DNA from: JANXLS01 sp038227045
GTDB lineage: Bacteria; Planctomycetota; SZUA-567; H5-PLA8
Length of the DNA stretch: 13,070 nucleotides
Direction of reading: 5' to 3'
Assembly: GCA_038227045.1 (NCBI GenBank)
Contig: JBBRQD010000140.1
Location: forward strand, 1 to 13,070
Positions 8,671-13,070 of the stretch are shown here, piece after piece. The translations under genes and the position numbers were made by a program. Below the pieces are notes generated by a model. That model searched no databases. It saw nothing but the letters and a program-made list of their open reading frames with translations, and was not told the DNA's origin. How positions within the stretch are numbered: position 1 is the first letter of the stretch; each line of letters starts with the position of its first letter.

Positions 8671-8681
8671 GGAGTTACTCC
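8671..8681 (-). promoter_or_regulatory. Ribosome binding site of the giant gene inside a small hairpin
   Basis: The mRNA reads GGAGTAACTCC followed by C and the ATG. The GGAG Shine-Dalgarno (8678-8681 complement) is eight bases from the start and supports ATG 8669. The same 11 bases are an inverted repeat, GGAGT-A-ACTCC, so the Shine-Dalgarno could pair with CTCC just before the start codon. The stem is only four or five base pairs, so any translational effect would be modest. Confidence 0.55.
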
Positions 8682-8687
8682 GGTTTT

Positions 8688-8790
8688 GGGAAGGGACTAG
8701 GAATTAGGGGGCAGGGGTTAGGAGCTAGGGTTAAGCAACGAAGTCAAAATCCCTAACCCCTAAACCCTAAACCCTAGCCCCTAAACCCTC
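8688..8790. repeat. Telomere-like TTAGGG/CCCTAAA palindromic repeat between sigma gene and giant gene
   Basis: The + strand has a G-rich arm (8688-8732, units such as ATTAGGGGG, GGGGTTAGG and GCTAGGGTTAA), a spacer of about 18 bases, and a C-rich arm (8751-8789, units CCCTAACCCCTAAA, CCCTAAACCCTAGCCCC). The arms are imperfect reverse complements in several registers; for example GGAGCTAGGGTTAA (8720-8733 region) matches the complement of CCCTAGCCCC and its neighbours at about 12 of 14 positions. In the sigma-to-giant-gene transcript this would fold into a long GC-rich hairpin, and the G-runs could also form a quadruplex. It may act as an attenuator or terminator that lowers readthrough. The C-rich arm overlaps the last codons of the sigma gene. 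Confidence 0.75.
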
Positions 8791-9309
8791 TGTTAGCATC
8801 GCGTCGCGCAGGCGTTTCAGCGCTCGGTGGAGGATGACGCCGAGGTTGCTGCGCGTAATGCCCAGCACGTCGGCGATTTGAGTGTTGGATAGGCCGTCGG
8901 TGAATTTGAACGCGATCACGTCGCGTTCCACATCGGACAGCAGCGCGAGGCGTTTCTGCAGCAAGCCGCGAAATTCGGCGGCTTCGAGTTCATCAAAAGG
9001 AACGATGGAATTCGCCGCCGGCCTATCGTCGAGCGCTGCGTTTTGAAGATCCGAGCCCTGCGTGCCCATCCCCGCCCCCTTGCGTTGAAATGCCTGGCGA
9101 AAGTGGTCGGCGATGCGGCTGCGCGCGATGGAAAAAAGCCACGCGGCCGGATCGCCCTTCACCTGGTCGAGGCGTTCGATGGCGCGCAGCAGAATATCGC
9201 CAACCACGTCTTCACACTCGCGTTCGCCCACGCGCATGCGCACGTAAGCGAACAGACGGTCGAAATGTTCGTGGAAGAATGCGTCACCCGCCGTCGCCAA
9301 GCTAACCAC
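8767..9309 (-). CDS. ECF-type RNA polymerase sigma factor (sigma-70 family)
   Basis: A 180-residue protein, a usual length for group 4 sigma factors. Region 2 covers about 10-75 (FDRLFAYVRMRVGERECEDVVGDILLRA, then DPAAWLFSIARSRIADHFR), the part that binds core polymerase and the -10 element. Region 4 covers about 115-170 (LLSDVERDVIAFKFTDGLSNTQIADVLGITRSNLGVILHRALKRLR), with the -35-binding helix-turn-helix at about 140-168. A linker rich in Gly, Asp and Ala joins them. The annotated start is GTG 9309; TTG 9300 is an alternative because GAGGTGG lies five bases before it. The gene is 97 bases upstream of the giant FecR-containing gene on the same strand, the classical position for a sigma and its transmembrane regulator. 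The last residues, TEGLGARV, are encoded by the inserted TTAGGG-type repeat, so the original C-terminus was probably different. Target promoters are unknown. Confidence 0.92.
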   Translation of the reverse strand: MVSLATAGDAFFHEHFDRLFAYVRMRVGERECEDVVGDILLRAIERLDQVKGDPAAWLFSIARSRIADHFRQAFQRKGAGMGTQGSDLQNAALDDRPAANSIVPFDELEAAEFRGLLQKRLALLSDVERDVIAFKFTDGLSNTQIADVLGITRSNLGVILHRALKRLRDAMLTEGLGARV

Positions 9310-9411
9310 CTCATTCGTTTCAATGGCAGGGACGCAGAAGGAGCAGCGGTGTTACAGAAATTCCGGAAATTTTTTTTACGGAGTGAGTGGACGCTGAGGA
9401 AAGACGCGTTT
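9310..9411 (-). promoter_or_regulatory. Upstream region of the sigma gene
   Basis: About 100 bases lie between the sigma gene start and the palindromic repeat. They contain a short palindrome TTCCGGAA (9361-9368) next to a run of eight T. Read toward the gene, GGAATT is followed about 17-20 bases later by GCGTC, which faintly resembles an ECF-type -35/-10 pair and would fit autoregulation. The match is loose and I would not rely on it. Confidence 0.25.
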
Positions 9412-9560
9412 CCCCTCTCCCCTTGAGGGAGAGGGCGGACGAGCGCGGCAGTTTGCGCTCGCCGGGTGAGGGCTAAGCGGGATCTTCACTGGAATCGGAC
9501 GATTACCCCTCACCCCGCGCATGAGTACATGCATCGGCCCTCTCCCTCAAGGGGAGAGGG
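9412..9560. repeat. Nested palindromic repeat with CCCTCTCCC/GGGAGAGGG ends and GGGTGAGGG core
   Basis: Bases 9413-9435 and 9538-9560 are perfect 23-base reverse complements. Each arm is itself a 9-bp hairpin, CCCTCTCCC with GGGAGAGGG around a five-base loop. Inside lies a second inverted pair, GGGTGAGGG (9464-9472) and CCCTCACCC (9507-9515). The unit is thus a nested cruciform-like element of about 149 bases. Very similar 'CCCTCTCCC...GGGTGAGGG' elements are dispersed in many proteobacterial and environmental genomes, to my recollection. The right end abuts the TAA of the MFS gene (9561-9563), so the first hairpin could terminate or stabilise that mRNA and shield the sigma gene from readthrough. 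Confidence 0.85.
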
Positions 9561-10901
9561 TTAATGTCCCGCCGTCACAGCCGACGCATCCGCCTGCGCC
9601 GGCGGTTTGAAAAACAACGCCAGCGCTATCGCCGCGGCCAGCGCTATAGCGCTCGGAACCAGGAACAGCGCATGAAAATTCGTCCCGCCTCCTGGCAGCA
9701 CGAAGACTTTTTGCATCAGATACGGGCAGATCGAATTTGCCACCAGCGCGCCGACGCCGAGGATCATCACGTTGAACAGACCCTGCGCGCTCGCCCGCGC
9801 GTCTTTCGGAAAATACGCGTCGACAAAAATATAAACCGTCGCGAAGAAAAACGCATAGCAGATGCCATGGACCACCTGCACCAGCACGATCAGACTCTGG
9901 TACTCCGGAAAGAACGCGTACACCGCGAAGCGCAGCGCATGGCCGAGAACACCCACGACCATCGTCGTGCGCCAGCCGAGCGTCTTCAGCGTGGCACCGA
10001 GAATAAACATCGTCAGGATTTCAGCCAACTGCCCGACGCTCATGACCGGCATGATCCAGTTGCCCGGAATACCCACGCCGCCTTTTGCGACTTCCGTCCC
10101 CAAAAACGCGCCCGTCCAGTTGAAGTAGCAATTGTGGACGAACGAATCCACGAACGTCACCAGCCACAACACGAGAATGAACGGATGCTTCAGCAGTTTC
10201 ATCGCCTCCAGCCACGCCAGGCTTTCGCCCGCGCCCTCTTCCTTTGTCTTCGGCGGCGTATGCGGCAGCAGCAGGCTGTACGCGGCCAACACCAGTGACG
10301 CGATTCCCGCCACGACGAACGTCCAGTGCGTTGCTTGTTTCATAACGTCGCCGGTGAGTCCATTGCCCAGCACCGCGCCGATCCACGCCACCACGCCCTC
10401 CGGATTCGCGGCGTGAACTTTGTCCCAGTCGACCAGAATAAACGTGAACGGCCACGCCGCCAGAATCCAGCCGATGGTCCCGCCCATGCGGACGATTCCG
10501 AACTCCTTCTGCGCATTCTTCATGTTGGCGAAGGCGATGGCGTTCGTAATCGAGATCGTCGGCACATACAGCAGACAGTGGACGAGCATCAGCGCGAGAA
10601 ACGGCATGAACGTTTTCGTGTAACCGAGGCCAATCATCGCCAGGCCGCCGACGAGATGGCTGAATGCCAAAAACCGCTCCGCCGCAAAATTCCGGTCGGC
10701 AAACTGGTTGCTGAAAAACATCCCGATGACCGCCGAAATTGGAAAAGCGCTCAGGATGATCGATTGTTCCGTAGGCGAGAAACCCAGGCTAGGCAGGTAG
10801 CCGAAGATCAGCGGCAGCCACGCCCCCCAGATGAAAAACTGCAGCACCATCATGAAAAACAGCCGGAACTTCGCGGGCTTTACGGCATTCATCTCATCCA
10901 T
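9561..10901 (-). CDS. MFS permease of the nucleoside:H+ symporter (NupG-like) family
   Basis: A 446-residue polytopic membrane protein, close to the usual length. The first helix is FRLFFMMVLQFFIWGAWLPLIFGYL (residues 12-36). The segment FGIVRMGGTIGWILAAW (134-150) matches the conserved FGxVRxxGTxGW signature of the NupG/XapB-like group, and DAYFPKDARASAQGLFNVMILGVGA (about 361-385) matches its C-terminal half. About twelve hydrophobic segments are visible; the last is near 412-432. Start chosen at ATG 10901 because GGGGAG (10914 to 10909) is seven bases upstream; the frame extends upstream to 11075, but that extension is charged, not membrane-like. The protein probably imports a nucleoside or sugar-like compound with protons. 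PVC-group genomes often use this family beside carbohydrate genes, so the substrate is uncertain. It diverges from the DUF1080 gene and is followed directly by a palindromic repeat. Confidence 0.88.
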   Translation of the reverse strand: MDEMNAVKPAKFRLFFMMVLQFFIWGAWLPLIFGYLPSLGFSPTEQSIILSAFPISAVIGMFFSNQFADRNFAAERFLAFSHLVGGLAMIGLGYTKTFMPFLALMLVHCLLYVPTISITNAIAFANMKNAQKEFGIVRMGGTIGWILAAWPFTFILVDWDKVHAANPEGVVAWIGAVLGNGLTGDVMKQATHWTFVVAGIASLVLAAYSLLLPHTPPKTKEEGAGESLAWLEAMKLLKHPFILVLWLVTFVDSFVHNCYFNWTGAFLGTEVAKGGVGIPGNWIMPVMSVGQLAEILTMFILGATLKTLGWRTTMVVGVLGHALRFAVYAFFPEYQSLIVLVQVVHGICYAFFFATVYIFVDAYFPKDARASAQGLFNVMILGVGALVANSICPYLMQKVFVLPGGGTNFHALFLVPSAIALAAAIALALFFKPPAQADASAVTAGH

Positions 10902-10908
10902 CGACTGA

Positions 10909-10914
10909 CTCCCC
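10909..10914 (-). promoter_or_regulatory. Ribosome binding site deciding the start of the MFS gene
   Basis: The mRNA has GGGGAG seven bases before ATG 10901 (protein MDEMNAVKPAKF). The next ATG, at 10892, would be 16 bases away, and no comparable site precedes the far-upstream ATG 11075. This fixes the start with fair confidence. Confidence 0.7.
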
Positions 10915-11103
10915 GAGCCTGTTCCAAAATCTGCGGAAAAAAATGAGCGTCGCAAGCCGCATGCGGACGAGCGGAACCGCTGTTTTATATTTCTTGAAGA
11001 CGCCAAGCGTACCGCATTTTTAAAATTCGCAAATCGAATCACGCATTTCGAATGGAAATTTGCGGAAAGTGTCATACATCATCATCTGCCCTCAACTCGT
11101 TTT

Positions 11104-11107
11104 GGAG
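11104..11107 (+). promoter_or_regulatory. Ribosome binding site deciding the start of the DUF1080 gene
   Basis: GGAG lies eight bases before ATG 11116 but only two bases before ATG 11110. The second ATG is therefore the better start; it gives a protein beginning MFALRLLAFC, a normal signal peptide. Confidence 0.6.
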
Positions 11108-11115
11108 AAATGGAT

Positions 11116-11841
11116 ATGTTTGCACTTCGACTGCTGGCGTTCTGCGCCGCCTGTTCACTGGTCGCCGTCTTCGCTGCCGACAACACGCCGCCCGAAGGTT
11201 TCACCGCACTTTTTAACGGCAAGGATCTGAGCGGTTGGACAATTCCCGAAGGCGACAACGGCCATTGGAAAATCACCGAAGGCGTCATCGATTACGATGG
11301 AAAAAGCGAAGCGAAGGAGAAGCATCTCTGGACCGAAAAAGAATTCGCGGACGCGACAATTCAACTCGATTGGCGCTGGAGCGGCAAGCCCTATAAGATC
11401 AAGCACCCCCTCATCCAGCCCGACGGCAGCTACAAGAAGGACGAGAAGGGCGAAGTCGTTTTGGAAGAGATCGACGAAGCGGGCGACAGCGGCGTGTACC
11501 TGCGCGGAAACGATAAGAGCCAGGTCAATATCTGGTGCTGGGCCTGCGGTTCCGGCGAAGTCTACGGCTACCGCACGGACATGAAAATGCCGCCGGAAGT
11601 GCGCGCCGGTGTAACGCCGAAGAAAAAAATGGACAAGCCCTACGGCGAATGGAATCACATGGAGATCACCATCAAAGGCGACCGGCTCAAGGTGGTTTTG
11701 AATGGCGAAGAAGTCATCACAAACGCGCAATTGCCCGGCGTGCCGGCAAAAGGCAAAATCGCCTTGCAGCATCATTTCGCGGGCGGCGACAAGTTTTCGC
11801 CGATTCAGTTTAAGAATATGTATTTGAAAGAATTGAAGTGA
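11116..11841 (+). CDS. Secreted DUF1080 / 3-keto-disaccharide hydrolase family protein
   Basis: A 241-residue protein with a Sec signal peptide (MFALRLLAFCAACSLVAVFA, cleavage likely after residue 20 at VFA-AD), so it acts in the periplasm or outside the cell. The mature part is a single concanavalin-like jelly-roll domain of the DUF1080 family. The hallmarks are FTALFNGKDLSGW (29-41), DSGVYLRG (124-131), YGEWNHMEITIKGDRLKVVLNGEEV (176-200), and the closing KIALQHHFAGGDKFSPIQFKNMYLKEL (214-240). Family members have been linked to hydrolysis of 3-keto-glycosides, but many are uncharacterised, so the substrate is unknown. Length and motifs look intact. C142 and C145 (WCWACG) might form a disulfide. 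The gene diverges from the NupG-like permease, which suggests a scavenging pair: extracellular cleavage or binding followed by uptake. Families of this type are greatly expanded in planctomycetes and verrucomicrobia. Confidence 0.9.
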   Translation: MFALRLLAFCAACSLVAVFAADNTPPEGFTALFNGKDLSGWTIPEGDNGHWKITEGVIDYDGKSEAKEKHLWTEKEFADATIQLDWRWSGKPYKIKHPLIQPDGSYKKDEKGEVVLEEIDEAGDSGVYLRGNDKSQVNIWCWACGSGEVYGYRTDMKMPPEVRAGVTPKKKMDKPYGEWNHMEITIKGDRLKVVLNGEEVITNAQLPGVPAKGKIALQHHFAGGDKFSPIQFKNMYLKELK

Positions 11842-12003
11842 TTAACGGGCACGTGACTATTTTGAAAAGAGTCGTGCACGTCCCGAATGGCGCATAGTTA
11901 AGCCGCTTTTGGCGACTCCGCTCCCACGCATTGCACGTGTGCATCGTCCTTAACTATGTGCCATTCGTGCACGTCCCCGTTTTTCGGTGACTGGTAGAAA
12001 GCG
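11842..12003. other. Convergent intergenic region with stem-loops
   Basis: This 162-base gap lies between the 3' ends of the DUF1080 gene and the MauE-like gene. Just after the DUF1080 stop, CGGG (11846-11849) and CGTGACT (11852-11858) can pair with CCCG (11882-11885) and AGTCGTG (11870-11876) in an imperfect hairpin around ATTTTGAAAAG, a possible transcription end, although no U run follows. Most of the remainder is the MITE-like inverted repeat unit reported separately. No coding frame is supported. Confidence 0.5.
11873..11977. mobile_element. MITE-like unit: 19-bp inverted repeats flanked by 12-bp direct repeats
   Basis: Bases 11884-11902 (CGAATGGCGCATAGTTAAG) and 11949-11967 (CTTAACTATGTGCCATTCG) are reverse complements with one mismatch in 19. 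Outside them, CGTGCACGTCCC occurs in direct orientation at 11873-11884 and 11966-11977, overlapping the repeat ends by one and two bases. The interior (46 bases) contains a further palindrome, TGCAC-GT-GTGCA (11932-11943). Terminal inverted repeats bordered by direct repeats are the layout of a miniature transposable element with its target duplication. No transposase is encoded, and I cannot name the parent family. A duplicated regulatory or terminator palindrome is the alternative. Confidence 0.5.
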
Positions 12004-12432
12004 TCAAGCCGGCTCTGGGGCGGTCAAAGCCGGCGGTACCGAGCTTCGAAAAATGACGACGCACGCCGCGCAAAGCGCGAGATTGAAAAGCACGTGCGTA
12101 ACGCTGGCTTTGCCGGACTCGGAAAAGCATCCACAGTCGACGCTTAAACCGCGCACCACGGCCACGCCCACCATGACGGCGAAAAACGCATTCAATGCGC
12201 CTATCAGCGCTGTGCCGCCCAAGATAAAATAATTGGCTACCATCGACAGGCCCGCCAGCACTTCCAGAACGGGAAGGTAGCGCGCCACAATCATGCTCAT
12301 CTGAGGCGACAACACGTCATAGTCCGTAATATTTCCAGCAAACGCCAGAGGGTTGGCCAATTTTTCGCCCCCGGCAATGATGAACAATAGACCAATGGCG
12401 ATCCTGAGGATTGCAGGAATCCAGCGTTTCAT
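12004..12432 (-). CDS. MauE/DoxX-family redox-associated membrane protein
   Basis: A 142-residue inner-membrane protein with four predicted helices (about 6-23, 52-70, 72-95 and 112-129). The N-terminal LRIAIGLLFIIAGGEKLANP is the typical opening of MauE/DoxX-like proteins (G-L-xF-x-x-G-x-x-K), and VDCGCF (98-103, cysteines C100 and C102) matches the CGC motif of the MauE branch. MauE assists maturation of disulfide-rich methylamine dehydrogenase in methylotrophs; relatives elsewhere are thought to handle electrons or thiol redox in the membrane. There is no other methylamine gene here, so that specific role is not implied. Its ATG overlaps the stop of the rhodanese-like gene by four bases (ATGA), indicating translational coupling and a shared transcript. 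The 3' end faces the DUF1080 gene across a repeat-bearing gap. Confidence 0.85.
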   Translation of the reverse strand: MKRWIPAILRIAIGLLFIIAGGEKLANPLAFAGNITDYDVLSPQMSMIVARYLPVLEVLAGLSMVANYFILGGTALIGALNAFFAVMVGVAVVRGLSVDCGCFSESGKASVTHVLFNLALCAACVVIFRSSVPPALTAPEPA

Positions 12433-12905
12433 GGCTTCTCTTTCGAAATAAGGCCGCCCGCTTTTTCCCAGCTTTCAAGTCCTTCCGCCAGCACCGTTGC
12501 CTTTTTGTATCCCTTTTCTACGAGTACCTGCGCAAGATCCTGCGCGATGCCGTGGCCGGCCGCATCGCTGTAGACAACAAGCGCTTTTTTGACGGGGACG
12601 CTTTTCCCAAACGCGGCCATCTGAACCGCGAACGGGCCGAACAGATCCAAGTTCATTGCGCCGGTAATGTGCCCCGCGTTGAAGCGGGCCGCCGGGCGTG
12701 CGTCAACAAATACATTGTCGCCGCTGGTTTGCGCGGTCATTGCCTGGGCCGTTTGGATCTCTGGTACCGGTTTATGCCGAGCTGCAACCAGTGAAGCCTC
12801 AGTGCGAATGGCGCAATCTGCCAGCGCAATTAAGGCGGCCGCACCCACGATCATCGCGGCCTGCTTGATCGCCAGCTTGAATATTGACCTGAAAATTTCC
12901 TGCAC
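12429..12905 (-). CDS. Membrane-anchored rhodanese-like domain protein with Ser in place of the catalytic Cys
   Basis: A 158-residue protein with an N-terminal hydrophobic segment (about 10-30, LAIKQAAMIVGAAALIALAD) that should anchor or export it, leaving a rhodanese domain (about 48-153) in the periplasm. Domain hallmarks are VFVDARP (65-71), FNAGHITGAMNL (75-86), ALVVYSDAAGHG (108-119) and LEGLESWEKAGG-like VLAEGLESWEKAGG (138-151). In active sulfurtransferases the loop after VVY begins with Cys; here residue 113 is Ser (codon AGC), so persulfide transfer is not expected and a binding or regulatory role is likelier. The 12905 start is GTG without a strong Shine-Dalgarno; ATG at residue 18 is possible but would cut the anchor. 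It is the first gene of an operon with the MauE-like gene (ATGA overlap). An insertion sequence starts about 25 bases upstream, so its native promoter may be displaced. Confidence 0.85.
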   Translation of the reverse strand: MQEIFRSIFKLAIKQAAMIVGAAALIALADCAIRTEASLVAARHKPVPEIQTAQAMTAQTSGDNVFVDARPAARFNAGHITGAMNLDLFGPFAVQMAAFGKSVPVKKALVVYSDAAGHGIAQDLAQVLVEKGYKKATVLAEGLESWEKAGGLISKEKP

Positions 12906-12929
12906 CTAATTATCTTAGCAGAAGGGCCT

Positions 12930-13070
12930 TGACCTTCCCCACGTTTAGTGGACGCGTCGGTAAGATAGTTTAGCAACCGCAAGGGGAGATCACAGAAGAT
13001 GAAACGGCGCGCTTTTACGGACGAGTTTAAACGCCAGGCTGTGGCACTGGCGCTCGACAAGAACTACACC
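12930..13070 (+). mobile_element. Left end of an IS3-family-like insertion sequence (runs past the window)
   Basis: TGACCTTCCCCACG at 12930-12943 followed by TTTAGTGGAC (12945-12954) resembles the terminal inverted repeat of IS3-family elements whose ends read TGACCTGCCCC...TAGTGGAC, from familiarity with the family. Sixty-nine bases further in, an OrfA-like frame starts with a good Shine-Dalgarno. The right end, the second frame and the flanking duplication are outside the window, so the exact family is unproven. The element lies just upstream of, and diverges from, the rhodanese-like gene. Confidence 0.7.
12999..13070 (+). CDS. IS3-family-like transposase OrfA, N-terminal 24 residues (partial)
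   Basis: ATG 12999 opens a frame to the window edge, beginning MKRRAFTDEFKRQAVALAL. This is the standard opening of the HTH_Tnp_1 (OrfA) DNA-binding protein of IS3-family elements: (K/R)RR-x-F-(T/S)-x-EFKRxAVxL. GGGGAG at 12983-12988, ten bases upstream, supports the start. The full protein would normally be about 90-100 residues and be followed by OrfB, joined by a programmed frameshift in many members; neither can be seen here. Confidence 0.85.
   Translation, partial: MKRRAFTDEFKRQAVALALDKNYT

Larger units (their letters stand above)
10902..11115. promoter_or_regulatory. Divergent promoter region between MFS and DUF1080 genes
   Basis: About 214 bases, AT-richer than the genes. Toward the MFS gene, TATAAA (complement of 10984-10989) could be a -10 box about 83 bases before its start, without a clear -35. 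An interrupted inverted repeat CGCAAAT (11028-11034) / ATTTGCG (11058-11064) encloses a direct repeat TCGAAT (11034-11039 and 11048-11053). Such a dyad midway between divergent genes could be an operator serving both, but no regulator gene is nearby and the match is short. Confidence 0.4.

Noticed and set aside
8751..8789. CCCTAAA repeats as a real telomere or eukaryotic contamination
   Set aside because: The repeats are short, imperfect, palindromic and joined directly to bacterial sigma-factor and FecR coding sequence.
9564..10946. Plus-strand frames opposite the MFS gene (9564-10298 and 10326-10946)
   Set aside because: His/Arg-rich shadow translations without motifs, overlapping a well-supported membrane transporter gene.
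10902..11075. N-terminal extension of the MFS protein to an ATG at 11075
   Set aside because: The extra 58 residues are basic and Ser-rich, unlike the family, and GGGGAG is ideally placed before ATG 10901.
11110..11115. First ATG of the DUF1080 frame
   Set aside because: It is only two bases from the GGAG site; ATG 11116 has eight-base spacing and starts a cleaner signal peptide.
11155..11775. 206-codon minus-strand frame opposite the DUF1080 gene
   Set aside because: The plus-strand frame has a signal peptide and family motifs along its whole length; the antisense frame has none and lies within it.
12851..13060. 69-codon minus-strand frame at the right edge
   Set aside because: It crosses the IS end and runs antisense to OrfA, with no motif or ribosome binding site.

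Overview
The window looks like a stretch of a moderately GC-rich bacterial chromosome, probably from the PVC superphylum (Verrucomicrobiota/Planctomycetota) or a similar lineage. The reasons are indirect: a secreted DUF1080 (3-keto-disaccharide hydrolase family) protein, a NupG-like MFS permease, a giant FecR-VIT-VWA-TPR protein next to an ECF sigma factor, and intergenic spaces filled with short interspersed palindromic repeats. No rRNA, tRNA or housekeeping marker is present, so the taxonomy is inference.

Layout, left to right. (1) Bases 3-128 are the last codons of a gene entering from the left, perhaps a DDE transposase. (2) Bases 129-674 hold no convincing gene but contain a perfect 18-bp inverted repeat and CTTTGCG-type short repeats. 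(3) A minus-strand unit follows. An ECF sigma factor (9309 to 8767) is upstream of a single 2,664-codon gene (8669 to 675). That gene encodes a membrane-anchored protein with a short cytoplasmic N-terminus, one TM helix, a FecR domain, a VIT domain, a VWA domain with a complete MIDAS, a low-complexity linker and about 1,470 residues of TPR-like helical repeats. The two genes are separated by a telomere-like TTAGGG-rich palindromic repeat that supplies the last codons of the sigma factor. (4) A second palindromic repeat (9412-9560) separates the sigma gene from the 3' end of the MFS permease gene (10901 to 9561). (5) The permease diverges from a secreted DUF1080 protein (11116-11841). (6) A MITE-like inverted-repeat unit (about 11873-11977) fills the convergent gap before a minus-strand two-gene operon of a membrane-anchored rhodanese-like protein (12905 to 12429) and a MauE/DoxX-type membrane protein (12432 to 12004), which overlap by ATGA. 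(7) The left end of an IS3-like insertion sequence begins near 12930 and runs off the right edge, carrying the start of OrfA.

How the genes may work together. The sigma factor and the giant protein look like a regulator plus envelope sensor/scaffold pair: FecR domains commonly signal to ECF sigma factors, and here that domain is fused to interaction modules (VIT, VWA, TPR) predicted to be periplasmic. The permease and DUF1080 protein share a divergent promoter region and could form a small carbohydrate or nucleoside scavenging module. The rhodanese-like and MauE-like proteins suggest envelope redox or sulfur chemistry, but the rhodanese-like protein has Ser where the catalytic Cys should be, and the IS insertion lies about 25 bp upstream of its start. 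The most unusual items are the giant fusion protein and the repeat lodged between it and its sigma gene.
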